Assembly: GCF_029784165.1 (NCBI RefSeq) | Contig: NC_073694.1 | Span: forward strand, 29,102,506 to 29,166,505 | Source of the DNA: Wyeomyia smithii | Lineage: Eukaryota > Arthropoda > Insecta > Diptera > Culicidae | Reading direction: 5' to 3' | DNA: 64,000 nt | Position numbers and translations under genes: made by a program | In this document: positions 54,011 to 64,000 of the stretch, piece after piece | Position numbering within the stretch: the first letter of the stretch is position 1 | How the letters are laid out: each line of letters opens with the position of its first letter | Notes under the pieces: generated by a model | Told to the model about the DNA's origin: nothing | Seen by the model: only the letters and a program-made list of their open reading frames with translations | Databases searched by the model: none

Positions 54011-55117
54011 TTTAAATCATCAATTTTGGATCATTTCTGTCTCTATCTTTCTTTTTTTTCTATCTCCCCTTCTTTCTTTTTCTCTCGCTCTCTTTTTTTT
54101 CAACCGCTTTTCATTTCTCAAAAGAAACTAAGAGTAAAAGATATCTTTGCTGTGTTTCATACTCTGTGTAGTGCGTCCTAACTGAACTATATTTCAGAGG
54201 GAACCAGAATGCTTATTTAAGTCCGCTCCTTACTCACCTGATACACTACGCTTTTGTGTGTTATGAATATTGCTTTCTAATATAAAAGTCAGTGCAAACA
54301 GAGTATCCATGTTATCCCACTTCTCGTTGTAGCAGCAAGTTTTATAAAGTTCTGAAATTGTTTTGGATTTTACCATACAGCCTAGGCCTTGAAAAAGAGT
54401 AACGTTCTCGAATACACTTTAAAAAGCCAGAATCCTTAAGTCTTGCGAAAAACCTTCATTTTCAAATCATACATGTGGAATAGAATTAAACTGACAACTT
54501 GCGAAAGTAGTTATATGAATTTCAATGAAATCTATTAGCATTTGATCCTCACAGATTTTATCAAGATTTTTGTTGATTTCTTGAAAAAATCACACGTATG
54601 ATTCAAGTAACTTTTATACGGTAACGGTAACGGTAACAAAGCATTCAACGCGTTCCTGTATAATTCTGAACTATAATTTCTTGAGAGCAAGTTTGTTGAA
54701 CTTTGCTGCAAATCGTAGGAAATATTCGATGCTAATTCACGATCTACAATCACTATGTTCTTTTCTAGATTGTGTGATTTTTAAAAACGAAGCCATTGTG
54801 GTATTTTAGCTTGGATTATGAGGAATTATATCAATAGTATTGCAATGAACTGACAAACATATTTGCTGTTCTAGAATGGAATCTGCATCATTGTTATCTT
54901 TATTGTTTCTGGGCGTTCGGTTATGTCAAAAATTCATAAACTGTTTCTATCCCAGGCAACTTGAAAAATGGTTTGGGGTCGAAAAAACATATTCAATGAT
55001 CGTATTTGGTTCATCCTCTGGAAAACTATCTTTAAAATTAAATTTTAAACGATTTATGGTTTACTGGAATAATAAGTTTATGTGTAGTAATTGTTAGTAT
55101 AAAAAAGGTTTCTGCAC
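54011..55117. other. Intergenic
   Basis: Contains pyrimidine-rich DNA at 54040-54120 and four TAACGG-type units at about 54617-54640. No gene recognised. Confidence 0.45.
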
Positions 55118-55141
55118 TGCTAGGTGGATTAATTCAGGTTT
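55118..55141 (-). repeat. Terminal fragment of the dispersed composite repeat
   Basis: CTAGGTGGATTAATTCAGGT is the reverse complement of the family's start (AATTAATCCACCTAG), with 20 bp or so surviving. Confidence 0.5.
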
Positions 55142-57480
55142 TTAGTTTTATTTTGCCATCAGAGGGACTCTCATACAACTTAATGCATATGACGGTTGGC
55201 ATAGGATGGCTGTTAAGAATACTTGCGGATCATATTTTGTGGCTATCAAATAAAACCAAATTATAATAAAAGATTTTAATGTAAGTTAACATAAAACGAA
55301 AACAAAACAGTCTTAAGTCTTTGAAGCATTTCGATTGTTACTTGGGTTATGAATAGAGCCATAAACTCTATTTAAACAGATATGTTACTAAGCGTTATGC
55401 AGAAACGTTGACCGACCCATCGTGGAATGCGGCGATCTGTTGCAAGCAAACGGGTTATCTTCTCATTTGCTCGAATTGCTCCTTCGTGCATACAATTTTG
55501 TACGACTTGAGAATATTCTTTAAAAAATCGGCCGTAAAACTCGAAATCGATCTTATCACAAAATCTACCCGTGGATTGAAAACAAAAATCGATTATCGTG
55601 GTCTATAGCCACCCTTCAGACGAGAAATCCTTTGTTTTGTTCCACCCTGCGTTCCTAGCTCCCACATTCCTCTTTCGGAATCCTTTTGTCGTCCGTTTCG
55701 GTTGGACGAACGATTGTTTGAAATACAACAAAAAAGCGAAAAACCGCGAAACATGCGTATGGTACGTACGTTTGTAGGGAAAAAAGCATCCCGATTAAAC
55801 GAACGTGAACGTTTATGAAAAGGTCGACGAAGGAACGGAAAACCTCTTGAATGCATTCATGTATTTAGCGCTCGATACACTCGCGGGAACAATGATGCTG
55901 CGATAGCAGTGGGCAGGCTAGCGACCCTAGCTGCCGCAAAACAGGGAACAGAGAAAGAGAGAGAGAACGAATCTTTTGTCCGCTGAAGATGCTCTTCGTC
56001 TGTACTTGTTTCATCCTTGCACCAGGAGGAGACCGCGGCCAGTTTCGAGTGGCCAATCCACTCTTCACGTCACGCGGTAATCAAGTGCCTTTAAAGTAGC
56101 AAATTTTTCTGATGACTATGAAAATTTGTGCTATTGATTTTTCTTCTCGTTGTTTCCGTTCCCGTCCACCGTCTAGTTCGAGAGCACAAATTCTACTCCA
56201 CATCCGAAGGGCACTCGCGTGAGTGCCATTCGAGCTCGAGAGAGTGAGTTCCGATAATTGCGTTCTTTGCAGGAATCAATTCTATGAAAGTCGGTGTGAA
56301 TTCTGCGTTAACCGGGAATGAACCGGAAAGCAGAGCAGCGTTTATGTTGAGGAAGGCTACCGTTTCGGAAAGCTGTGCAAAACTCGAGAAGAGTGTTCCC
56401 GCAGAACCTGTAACAGCGGAGGGTAGAAAATATCGATTTTCGTATCCTGCAGCCGAGTTTAAAGTTTGCGATCGAACAACTTTACAGCCGAAGTATGGTG
56501 TGAATAATGAGGCGCTTGAAACGATATTTAAAATTATACTTTTTCGTGTCATATTTCATTTATCAGCAAAATAAGGGATTTCACGCTTATTATTATGTTA
56601 ATTAGTTTTTATTAGTTTCAGAAAAAAACCACATAACATTAATTCAATGAAAGAATAATAACTCATTGAAAGATAGACACTTTTTAGGTTTCGAATCTCT
56701 AAATCTTTGTTCTAGGACCTTGGATTCTACATATTGAATCAAGGCTCTAGCTTTCATTTTGGGAGAGTTTGGGATTCAGTATTGAGAAATTAAGATTAAA
56801 GATTTATATTTTGGGATGGTTCTCCAGGATTTAGGATTTAGCATGTAGGATTTATTATTTTGTATTAAGGATCTATGATTTACGGTAATAATTCCAGCGA
56901 TTAAATGCAGGATCGTTATCCAAATTCAACTGCGTTTGATTGTGAAAAAGCAAAAAAATAACTTCCCTGACCGAAAACACATCATAATAAATCATCACAT
57001 CAATCCCAGCCACGGATCATCATAAAATCCTCCCCCGATTCCTACCCTTTCATAGGGCAAATCCCGGTGCTGCACACGTTGTTCACTCCAGAGGGATGCA
57101 AACTGCATCAACAAAACGAACACGGAGACCCTTCCGGAAAGTGTACGGACGACTGCTAAATTGCACTTGCATTTCCCAGAGCGCAACATACACACACACA
57201 CGGGACCACCGAGCAAGGGCGAGGATAACATTTCAACATAAACGACACGCTCGACTCGACAGCGCAACAGCAGAGACTAATGAAATCACCACATGGCAAG
57301 CCCCTGAACTGAAATGGTTTTCCTTCCCCCCCTGGACAAAGCGGCTAGCATCTGACATGGGACGCGTGGCACGTTTCTGATTCCCTGACATTCAAGTTGA
57401 AGGTCATTGATTATATTTATTAATACTTTCCCACCCACCGCTGCTGGGATGCTGGAATAGGAGGAAACTAAAAACCAGGG
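55142..57480. other. Intergenic, partly GC-richer, no assigned gene
   Basis: Frames at 55408-55608 (66 codons) and 56284-56574 (96 codons, plus strand, starting MKVGVNSALTGNEPES) have no recognised domain. The second lies in composition similar to host exons and cannot be excluded as an exon. 56690-56890 holds GGATTTAGGATTTAG-type low-complexity sequence. Confidence 0.35.
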
Positions 57481-57502
57481 GATGTCAAGTTAAAGTCACA
57501 CA

Positions 57503-57508
57503 TTTATT
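57503..57508 (-). terminator. Poly(A) signal AATAAA of secreted peptide gene
   Basis: AATAAA on the minus strand, 20 bases past the stop codon, giving a very short 3' UTR. Confidence 0.8.
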
Positions 57509-57528
57509 GATAGCACGGAACAATGCGA

Positions 57529-57732
57529 TCAACGCTTGCATTCAGTCGCCTGCTTACAGCACTTGGCAGGACAAGCTTTTGCGTAGCATTCGAAACCGGA
57601 ATCGAAGCACCGGGCACAGTACGGGTGGCACTCCTTTGGGAAGTTTCCTTTACTATTAGCTTTACTGCAATGCACACCAGAAAAGGCTCCCAAGATCAGC
57701 AACGGCAGCAGCAGTAGTAATATTCGGGCCAT
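57529..57732 (-). CDS. Small secreted eight-cysteine peptide, 67 residues
   Basis: An intronless frame from ATG 57732 to TGA 57531-57529. An upstream in-frame stretch exists, but this ATG is the first after the predicted TSS. Residues 1-19 form a strong signal peptide (MARILLLLLPLLILGAFSG). The short mature peptide is basic and Cys-rich. Besides Cys22, eight cysteines at residues 35, 39, 42, 49, 54, 58, 59 and 65 are spaced C-x3-C-x2-C-x6-C-x4-C-x3-C-C-x5-C, enough for four disulfides. The product is therefore predicted to be secreted (visible). The framework is not one I can name: defence, gut-lumen or inhibitor peptides are all possible, and no function is claimed. A compact promoter with TATA, initiator and GATA sites sits directly upstream, suggesting strong tissue-limited expression, perhaps gut or fat body (inference). 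Confidence 0.85.
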   Translation of the reverse strand: MARILLLLLPLLILGAFSGVHCSKANSKGNFPKECHPYCARCFDSGFECYAKACPAKCCKQATECKR

Positions 57733-57757
57733 GTTCACTATCACGCGGTATTTAATC

Positions 57758-57830
57758 GACTGAAAATGCGACCCACACGGAAAAGTTTTTATAGGACATC
57801 TTATCAGCATTTAAAATTAAATCGCTTATC
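57758..57830 (-). promoter_or_regulatory. Core promoter and GATA sites of secreted peptide gene
   Basis: On the minus strand: TATAAAA (57793-57787), initiator TCAGTC (57763-57758) with the predicted start at 57761, 32 bases after the first T. The 5' UTR would be 29 nt. Upstream lie TGATAAG (57806-57800) and GGATAAG (57831-57825), GATA-factor cores often used by mosquito gut and fat-body genes. Confidence 0.75.
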
Positions 57831-57834
57831 CTGT

Positions 57835-58900
57835 TAACCGTGTCGATAAAGGCTAGGGTAGCAAATTCCACTGTAAATCTTCTTAAAATATTTAAACGCG
57901 AAATAATCGCTTTCAAAAATATATGAGGCCTAAAATTATTTGAAATTTGAATTTAAGTTTAAATTTGAAATAGTTTTTATTATATTATACATGACAGAAA
58001 TAAGAGAGGGGACGTTTGGTTTTTGCTACGAAAGTACCTCAAGTAGTAATATTATATTCATATCAGCAATTGACGATCGATCTGCTATTTTCAGTTGTCC
58101 ATAGTATTCCTCATTCCTTAATTTGATTTTCGATATAAGTACAGCTTCGTTTCTCGACTCTCAAGTTTCGACTTTCAAGTCTTCACTTCCATGTTTAGGA
58201 CTTTGAATTTTGGAATTCAAATTTTAGGTTTGTTATTCGACACCAAAATTTTGGATCTTGGATGTTGAATCTTAGAATTTCAACCACAGAATTTTATTCT
58301 TGTATGGTGAACTTTGGATTTCGAGTTTCGAGCGAAATATAGATCTTAGAAACTGGGATCAGATCTCAATTTTTTGCTCCTGGATTTTCAATCCAAAATT
58401 TTTATCCCGGAGTTCAATGTTGTGCATGTTGGATTTTCTATTCCGGGTTTCAAGTTAGTAACACTAGAATTGGAATTTTTGATATATTATTTTTCTTAAA
58501 AGTTCAACTATCGATATTTTATTAAAAAATTATTTATATTTTCATTTTTATTTCAGTATAAATTTCAGATTAGTTCTAACTATTTTTAATTTGTTTTGTG
58601 GGTTGAAGTTTTGATTATTGAATCAAGGCTGAATCGGTTAGATTTATTTCGAAATGGTTATGCATTTTTTATTTAAAAATTTCGGTTGTTAGATTTATAA
58701 TATTAGCATTTAATTTTTGTGTGTAAGATTTTTAAGGTTTGTTCATTGGAATTTCATTTTAGAACTTGTATTCTAGGGCCTCAATCTTGGACTTTGAATT
58801 AAGTATCTTCAAATGCTTGTTCCAAGCATTTTGGATTACAGATGTATATGCCTTTTTTTCTGCCGGATTTAAGCTCTTCGGAATCATCGTCCACAGTGTG
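57835..58900. repeat. AT-rich flank with ATTTTGGA-type cryptic repeat (58120-58830)
   Basis: Loose iterations of TTTGAATTTTGGAATTC, TTTTGGATCTTGGATGTTGA and TTGGATTTTC at about 20-25 bp spacing. Similar tracts lie at 56690-56890 and 62960-63080. No gene recognised. Confidence 0.5.
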
Positions 58901-58914
58901 ATTCTAAACACCAC

Positions 58915-59330
58915 CAGAAGACGTTTGTCAGTTGACTAGCATGGTTTTATTTCGGGTCGTTCTGTGTTGACTAACTTGATCGAATTCACTAAATCGCAAA
59001 TTAACGCTGTGTATACAGATTTTAAGGCTTTTGACACAGTATATCAGCGAATTCTTTTCCATAAGCTTTCTAAACTTGGTATATCTGAGAGACTTATTTC
59101 TTGGCTGAGCTCGTATCTGCATATTAAGCTGGATTCCACAGTTTCATGGTCATTTGGCAACACTCCTGGAGTCTCTTAAAGCAGTAAACTGGGTCCACTG
59201 GTGTTTATTTAATACTTCAATGACATTGTCATTTAGCTAGATGCCGGTTGCGTATTGGTTTATACCGACGATCTGAAGATCTACAGACACAAGCTCACAA
59301 TGAGTATCGCTAAATCTGTTAATTACCAGA
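58915..59330 (+). pseudogene. Jockey-type LINE RT fragment
   Basis: Frames read LTNLIEFTKSQINAVYTDF, KAFDTVYQRILFHKLSKLGI then SERLISWLSSYL, a frameshift, PLVFI and FNDIV, and the catalytic box as YTDDLKIYRH. It ends abruptly into the 68-bp tandem array. Too short and broken to be active. Confidence 0.75.
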
Positions 59331-59339
59331 TAAATGGAC

Positions 59340-62038
59340 ATTTTTGGCGATTCTGAGCTTAATTTTGGATCATTTTTTATTTTGGCCTTTTCTGGCCTTT
59401 AGAAGGGTTTTTCGGCCATACTGAGCTCAATTTGAGATTATTTTATATGTTGGCCTTTTCTGGTCTTTAGAAGGGAATTTTAGCCATTCTAAGCTTAATT
59501 TCGGATCATTTTTTATTTTGGCCTTTAGAAGGGTTTTTCGGCCTTTCTGAGCTCAATTTGAGGTCATTTTCTATTTTGGCCTTTTCTGGCCTGTAAAAAG
59601 GTTTTTCGGCCGTTATGAGCTCAGTTTGGGATTATTTTATATGTTGGCCTTTTCTGGCCTTTAGAAGGGTTTTTCGGCCATTCTGACCTCAATTCGAGAT
59701 CATTTTCTATTTTGGCCTTTTCTGGTCTTTAGAAGGGGTTTTCGGCCATTCTGAGCTCAATTTGGTATCATTTTCTATTTAGGCCTTTTCTGGCCTTTAG
59801 AAGGGTTTTTTAGCCATTCTAAGCTCAATTTGGGATCATTTTCTATTTAGGCCTTTTCTGGTCTTTAGAAGGGGTTTTCGGCCATTCTGAGCTCAATTTG
59901 GGATCATTTTCTATTTAGGCCCTTGCTGGTCTTTAGAAAGGTTTTTCGGCCATTCTGAGCTTATATTGGGATCATTTTCTATTTAGGCCTTTTCTGGCCT
60001 TTAGAAGGGTTTTTCGGCCAATCTGAGCTCAATTTGGGATAATTTTCTATTTTGGCCTTTTCTGGCTTTAGAAGGGTTTTTCGGCCATTCTGAGCTCAAT
60101 TTGGTATCATTTTATATAGGCCTTTTCAGGCCTTTAGAAGGGTTTTTCGTCCAGTCTGAGCTCAGTTTGGGATCATTTTCTATTTTGGCCTTTTCTGGTC
60201 TTTAGAAGGGGTTTTCGGCGATTCTAAGCTTGATTTGGGATCATTTTCTATTTCGGCCTTTTCTGGTCTTTAGAAGGGGTTTTCGGCCATTCTGAGCTCA
60301 ATTTGGGATCATTTTCTATTTTGGCCTTTTCTGGTCTTTAGAAGGGGCTTCTGGCGATTCTGAGCTTTATTTGGATTCATTTTCTATTTTGGACTTTTCT
60401 GGCCTTTAGAAGGGGTTTTCAGGTATTCTGAGCTTAACTTGGGATCATTTTCTATTTTGGCCTTTTCTGGCTTTAGAAGGGTTTTTTGGCCAATCTAAGC
60501 TTAGTTTGGGATCATTTTCTATCTAGGCCTTTTCTGGCCTTTAAAAGGGGTTTTCGGCCATTCTGAGCTTAATTGGGGATCATTTTCTATTTAGGCATTT
60601 TCTGGCCTTAAGAAAGGTTTTTCGGCCATTCTAAGCTCAATTTGGGATCATTTTCTGTTTACGCCTTTTCTGACCTTTAAAAGGGTTTTTTGGCCATCCT
60701 GAGCTCAATTTGGGATCATTTTCTTTTCTGGCGTTTTCTGGCCTTTAGAAGGGTTTTCGGCCAATCTGAGTTTGATTTGGGATCATTTTCTATTTTGATC
60801 TTTTCTGGTCTTTAGGTGGGGTTTTCGGCGATTGTGAGCTTACTTTGGGATTATTTTCTATTTAGGCCTTTTCTGGCCTTTAGAAGGGTTTTCGGCCAAT
60901 ATGAGCTCAATTTGGGATCATTATCTATTTTCGCCTTTAGAAGGGTTTTTCAGCCATTTTGAGTTTAATTTGAGATCATTTTCTATTTTGGCCTTTTCTT
61001 CCTATAAGAAGGGGTTTTCGGAGATTCTGAGCTCGAATTGGGATCATTTTCTATTTTGGCCTTTTTTGGCTTTTAGAAGGGTTTTTCGGCGATTTTGAGC
61101 TCAATTTGGGATAATTTTCTATTTCGGCCTTTTCTGGTCTTTAGAAAGGGTTTTAGGCGATTCTGAGCTCAATTTGGTATCATTTTCTATTTTGGCCTTT
61201 TCTGGCCTTCATAAGAGGTTTTCGGCCAATCCGAGACTAATTAGGGATCATTTTATATTTTGGCCTTTTCTGGCCATTAGAAGGGGTTTTCGGCCAATCT
61301 GAGCTCAATTTGGGATCATTTCTATTTAGGCCTTTTCTGGCCTTTAGAAGGGTTTTTCGGCCATTCTGACCTCAATTCGAGATCATTTTTTATTTTGGCC
61401 TTTTCTGGCCTTTAGAAAGGTTTTTCGGCCAATCTGAGCTCGATTTGGGATCATTTTCTATTTTGGCCTTTTCTGGCTTTGAGAAGAGGTTTTCGGCCAA
61501 TCTGAGCTTAATTAATTTGGGATCATTTTCTATTTTGGCCTTTTCTGGCCTTTAAAAGGGTTTTTCGGCCATTCTGAGCTTAATTTGGGATCATTTTCTA
61601 TTTAGGCTTTTTCTGGCCTTTAAAAGGATTTTTCGGCCATTCTGAGCTTATTTTGGGTTTTATATTTTATGTTGGCCTTTTCTGGCTTTGAGAGGAGGTT
61701 TTCGGCTATTCTGAGCTCAATTTGGGATTATTTTCTATTCAGGCCTTTTCTGGCCTTTAGAAGGGTTTTCGGCCATTCTGAGCATTATTCGGGATCATTT
61801 TCTATTTGGGCCTTTTCTGGCTTTTAGAAGGGGTTTTCGGCCATTCTGAGCTCAATTTGGGATCATTTTCTATTTAGGCCTTTTCTGGTCTTTAAAAGGG
61901 TTTTTCGGCCATTCTGAACTTAATTTGGGATCATTTTCTATTTTGGCCTTTTCTTGCTTTAGAAGGGGTTTTCGGCGATTCTGAGCCTAATTTGGGATTA
62001 TTTTCTTTTAAGGCCTTTTTTGGCCTTTAGAAGGGTTT
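59340..62038 (+). repeat. Tandem satellite, about 68-bp unit, about 39 copies
   Basis: Unit features in order: TTTTCTGGCCTTTAGAAGGG, TTTTTCGGCCATTCTGAGCT, CAATTTGGGATCATTTTCTA, TTTTGGCC or TTTAGGCC. Spacing between CGGCCATTCTGAGC boxes is 67-69 bp. Units vary at GGCCATT/GGCGATT/GGCCAAT, TTTTGG/TTTAGG and AGAAGGG/AAAAGGG. Most units keep a GAGCTC site and two GGCC sites. No long frame, so probably non-coding. Confidence 0.95.
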
Positions 62039-63403
62039 CTGCTTGTTTCAATTCGTGGTGGATTGCAGTTATACATTTTTAGCTTGGCCTTCTTGTTCTG
62101 ATCGGTCCATCTTGCCATTCATCCATGAATCAGCGTATATATAAATATTATGTATACTCACAGACAATATTAATAAAATCAATTAAACATTATAATTTCT
62201 CTGAGCTTTTGTTTTTCGATTTTTCAAGCTTTTAATTAAACGTTGTTATGAGGTTTAAATAGTTATGATCAATCTTTTGGCAGCGTCACATGAATTCACG
62301 ACAACTGTACTATGATAAGTTTGGCGGTTTGAGATCGAATTTAGAAATATGTTTTGGCTCAGGCGCGTTATTGCATTTTTATAAATTCCAAAGGCTTTGC
62401 AAGCATGGAATTTTGCCAGTTTTTCTATTTTATTAGATAGTATTTACATCAACAAGTTCCTTATCCCCTCAATCAAATTTTGAAAAATATTAGAAAATCG
62501 TCGCAACTTAATGCATGGGAGTCGATGCATATCATGACATCGGAACAGCCGCTTATGAACGAAGATGATGCTCCCATACTATCGCCCTCTTCCACCTCAC
62601 CAAACTGAAATTGGAACTCTCTCCTACTAATAAGTTGGACATCGCCCCGTAGATGGGTAACAGCTTACCCGAAACCGGTCGGTAAAAAAGGTAATTTTTA
62701 CATTGTAAGAACCATAAGTGTTTGTGTCCCGTTTAATATTTACTACCAAGGAGAACCCAGTGCTGTCAATTTTAGACAAAAGCATCAGTCGCTGGTGAGA
62801 GTCCTCTATGAGTACTCTCACCTCTATTGTCGAGAAAATTATTCTGCGCTCTATTCCTCTGCCTATAGGTAGTCACAAAGTTAGACTGCTACTTCTTTTA
62901 GTCACTCGAAACCAAATGTTCTAAAGCATTAACTTCGAAGTCATCATCTGTTTTATAGACTACGATTTGTAATTTTAAAGCATGGTTTTGAATTCCACAT
63001 TTGGGTTTTGGATTTGGGATTTTTGAGTCTTATTTCATATGTTGATTTTTTTGTTTTAAATTTATAATATTGTGTTTACTCTAATTAAGGTGAAATCCCT
63101 CCAGACACTCAAATGTGCACGGCTAAAATTTCAACAACTCACTTAGTCTAAAACTATTGAGTTGTTTAGTTTTCAAAGTGCCTTTAGCCCGAGACGTTAC
63201 ATTCTTGGAAGAAAGCTACGATAGTCACAGTCTATTCACAAACTGATTTGATCCGGATCAAATTCAAATTCGCTTCGAGCCTAATTGTGAACGGTTCTCA
63301 GCAACTTAACATTGAAACGTTAACTTTTTGCCAAACAGTTCAGTGCAGTAATTCAACTTGAGTTTAACGCATCAGACACAAATTGCCATACAATCTGTTC
63401 ACA
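62039..63403. other. Intergenic between satellite and lipase
   Basis: No gene recognised. 62960-63080 repeats the TTTTGGATTTGGGATTTTTG style of low complexity. An initiator-like TTCAGTG at about 63339, 65 bp before the lipase ATG, is a candidate start site without a clear TATA box. Confidence 0.45.
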
Positions 63404-64000
63404 ATGTTTTATTTGCTAGTGATCACGTTCCTTTCATTAGTTTATGGTAACCAATCACTCAAATCCTAAACTGTTAAGGTTCAGTTTCACCTTTCGCAGT
63501 GATCTCCGGCTACAGTAACCTGTACACCGCCAGGGTACGTGATATCAACGGCGAGTGGCAACCCGTCAATCCGGATCGCTACAAAATATTCGACCTGGAC
63601 TTAGAACCTCCGTTCAACGCTGCAACCGATATTATCTATCGCTTGTACACACGCGAAACCCTTCAAAACCCTGAGGTCCTCGAAGTGCGCAATCCATCCT
63701 CGTTGAGAAGCTCAAACTTTAATCCCTCAAATCCCACCCGATTCACCGTTCACGGCTGGTGGGGGAATGAGACCCACGGGATGCATTTGGAAATCAGTCA
63801 AAGTTATTTTTCAGTCGGAAATTTTAACGTTATCAGCGTTGACTGGGAGAAGGGTGCGCACACGATCAATTACTTGACCGCTAGGAGGCGCATCGAAGAT
63901 GTGGGCCGCAGTATTGCCAGTACAATCAAATTGCTGGAGAGCGTGTATGGAACTTTGAATCGCACCACAATCAGTTTAATCGGGCATGGCTTAGGTGGTC
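63404..64000 (+). CDS. Pancreatic-lipase-family protein, 5' part, Ser-to-Gly at nucleophile
   Basis: Exon 1 is 63404-63446 (MFYLLVITFLSLVY plus one base). A 53-bp intron follows (GTAACC...TTTCGCAG), and exon 2 starts at 63500 and runs off the window; 181 residues are visible. A secretory signal covers about residues 1-18. The lipase/PLA1 fold is recognisable: RFTVHGW at 95-101 (oxyanion region), FNVISVDWEKGA at 123-134, and the nucleophile elbow LIGHGLGG at 174-181. Active members read GHSLG; here Ser178 is Gly (codon GGC), so hydrolysis is unlikely, as in dipteran yolk proteins that share this fold. Possible N-glycosylation at N104 (NET) and N168 (NRT). A lipid-carrier, storage or binding role is inference. 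The catalytic Asp and His lie outside the window. Confidence 0.88.

Noticed and set aside
54617..54640. Telomere-like TAACGG repeats
   Set aside because: Only about four units; dipteran telomeres of this group do not use such short repeats.
52508..55347. A single 2.8-kb element bounded by CCCAAGTAACAA inverted ends
   Set aside because: Only about 11 bp match at the ends, no target duplication, and unrelated repeats lie between.
56284..56574. 96-codon plus-strand frame as a host gene
   Set aside because: No recognised domain, signal or splice context; left as unassigned.
59340..62038. CRISPR-like regular repeats
   Set aside because: Repeat units run into each other with no unique spacers, and the window is eukaryotic; it is a tandem satellite.

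Overview
The window looks like a mosquito chromosome, most likely Aedes. Host exons are small, GC-richer islands with 53-57 bp or 10-15 kb introns, and they sit in AT-rich DNA crowded with RTE, Jockey/CR1, LOA-type and RNase H-bearing non-LTR elements, Ty1/copia, Bel-Pao, Penelope, mariner-like transposases and many MITEs. No bacterial or viral gene organisation is visible. Element family names rest on remembered protein motifs; no database was searched.

Host genes. (1) An otopetrin (proton channel) gene on the minus strand. Seven coding exons join in compatible phase, from the start exon at 37574-37381 through 22169-21985, 21927-21698, 21462-21343, 9245-8919 and 8847-7961 to 7901-7617; the last exons lie off the left edge. 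(2) A small single-exon minus-strand gene at about 57.5-57.8 kb for a 67-residue secreted peptide with eight clustered cysteines, complete with TATA box, initiator, GATA sites and poly(A) signal. (3) The 5' part of a pancreatic-lipase-family gene on the plus strand (63404 to beyond the right edge), whose nucleophile elbow reads GHGLG instead of GHSLG.

Layout. 1-2.4 kb: two RTE-like copies head to tail. 2.4-4.4 kb: broken copia. 6.2-6.8 kb: mariner C-terminal fragment. 7.6-9.2 kb: otopetrin exons. 9.2-21.3 kb: intron with duplicated repeats, Harbinger-, hAT- and TA-type MITEs, a Jockey/CR1 relic, an RNase H LINE relic and a foldback. 21.3-22.2 kb: otopetrin exons. 22.2-37.4 kb: intron with a Penelope relic, foldbacks and a large dispersed-repeat block. 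37.4-39 kb: GC-rich 5' region of otopetrin. 39-57 kb: intergenic repeats, a mariner DD37E-like relic, a LOA-like tail, a second dispersed-repeat block, a 1-kb TIR element, an RTE tail and Bel-Pao. 57.5 kb: secreted peptide gene. 58.9-62 kb: Jockey fragment running into a roughly 39-copy, 68-bp tandem array. 63.4-64 kb: lipase.

The three host genes show no obvious shared pathway. The most unusual items are hammerhead-like cores at the Penelope tail and, inverted, in a foldback; the 68-bp array and an apparently decayed relative 19 kb away in the other orientation; the Ser-less lipase; the small secreted peptide; and a 57-nt in-frame intron in otopetrin.
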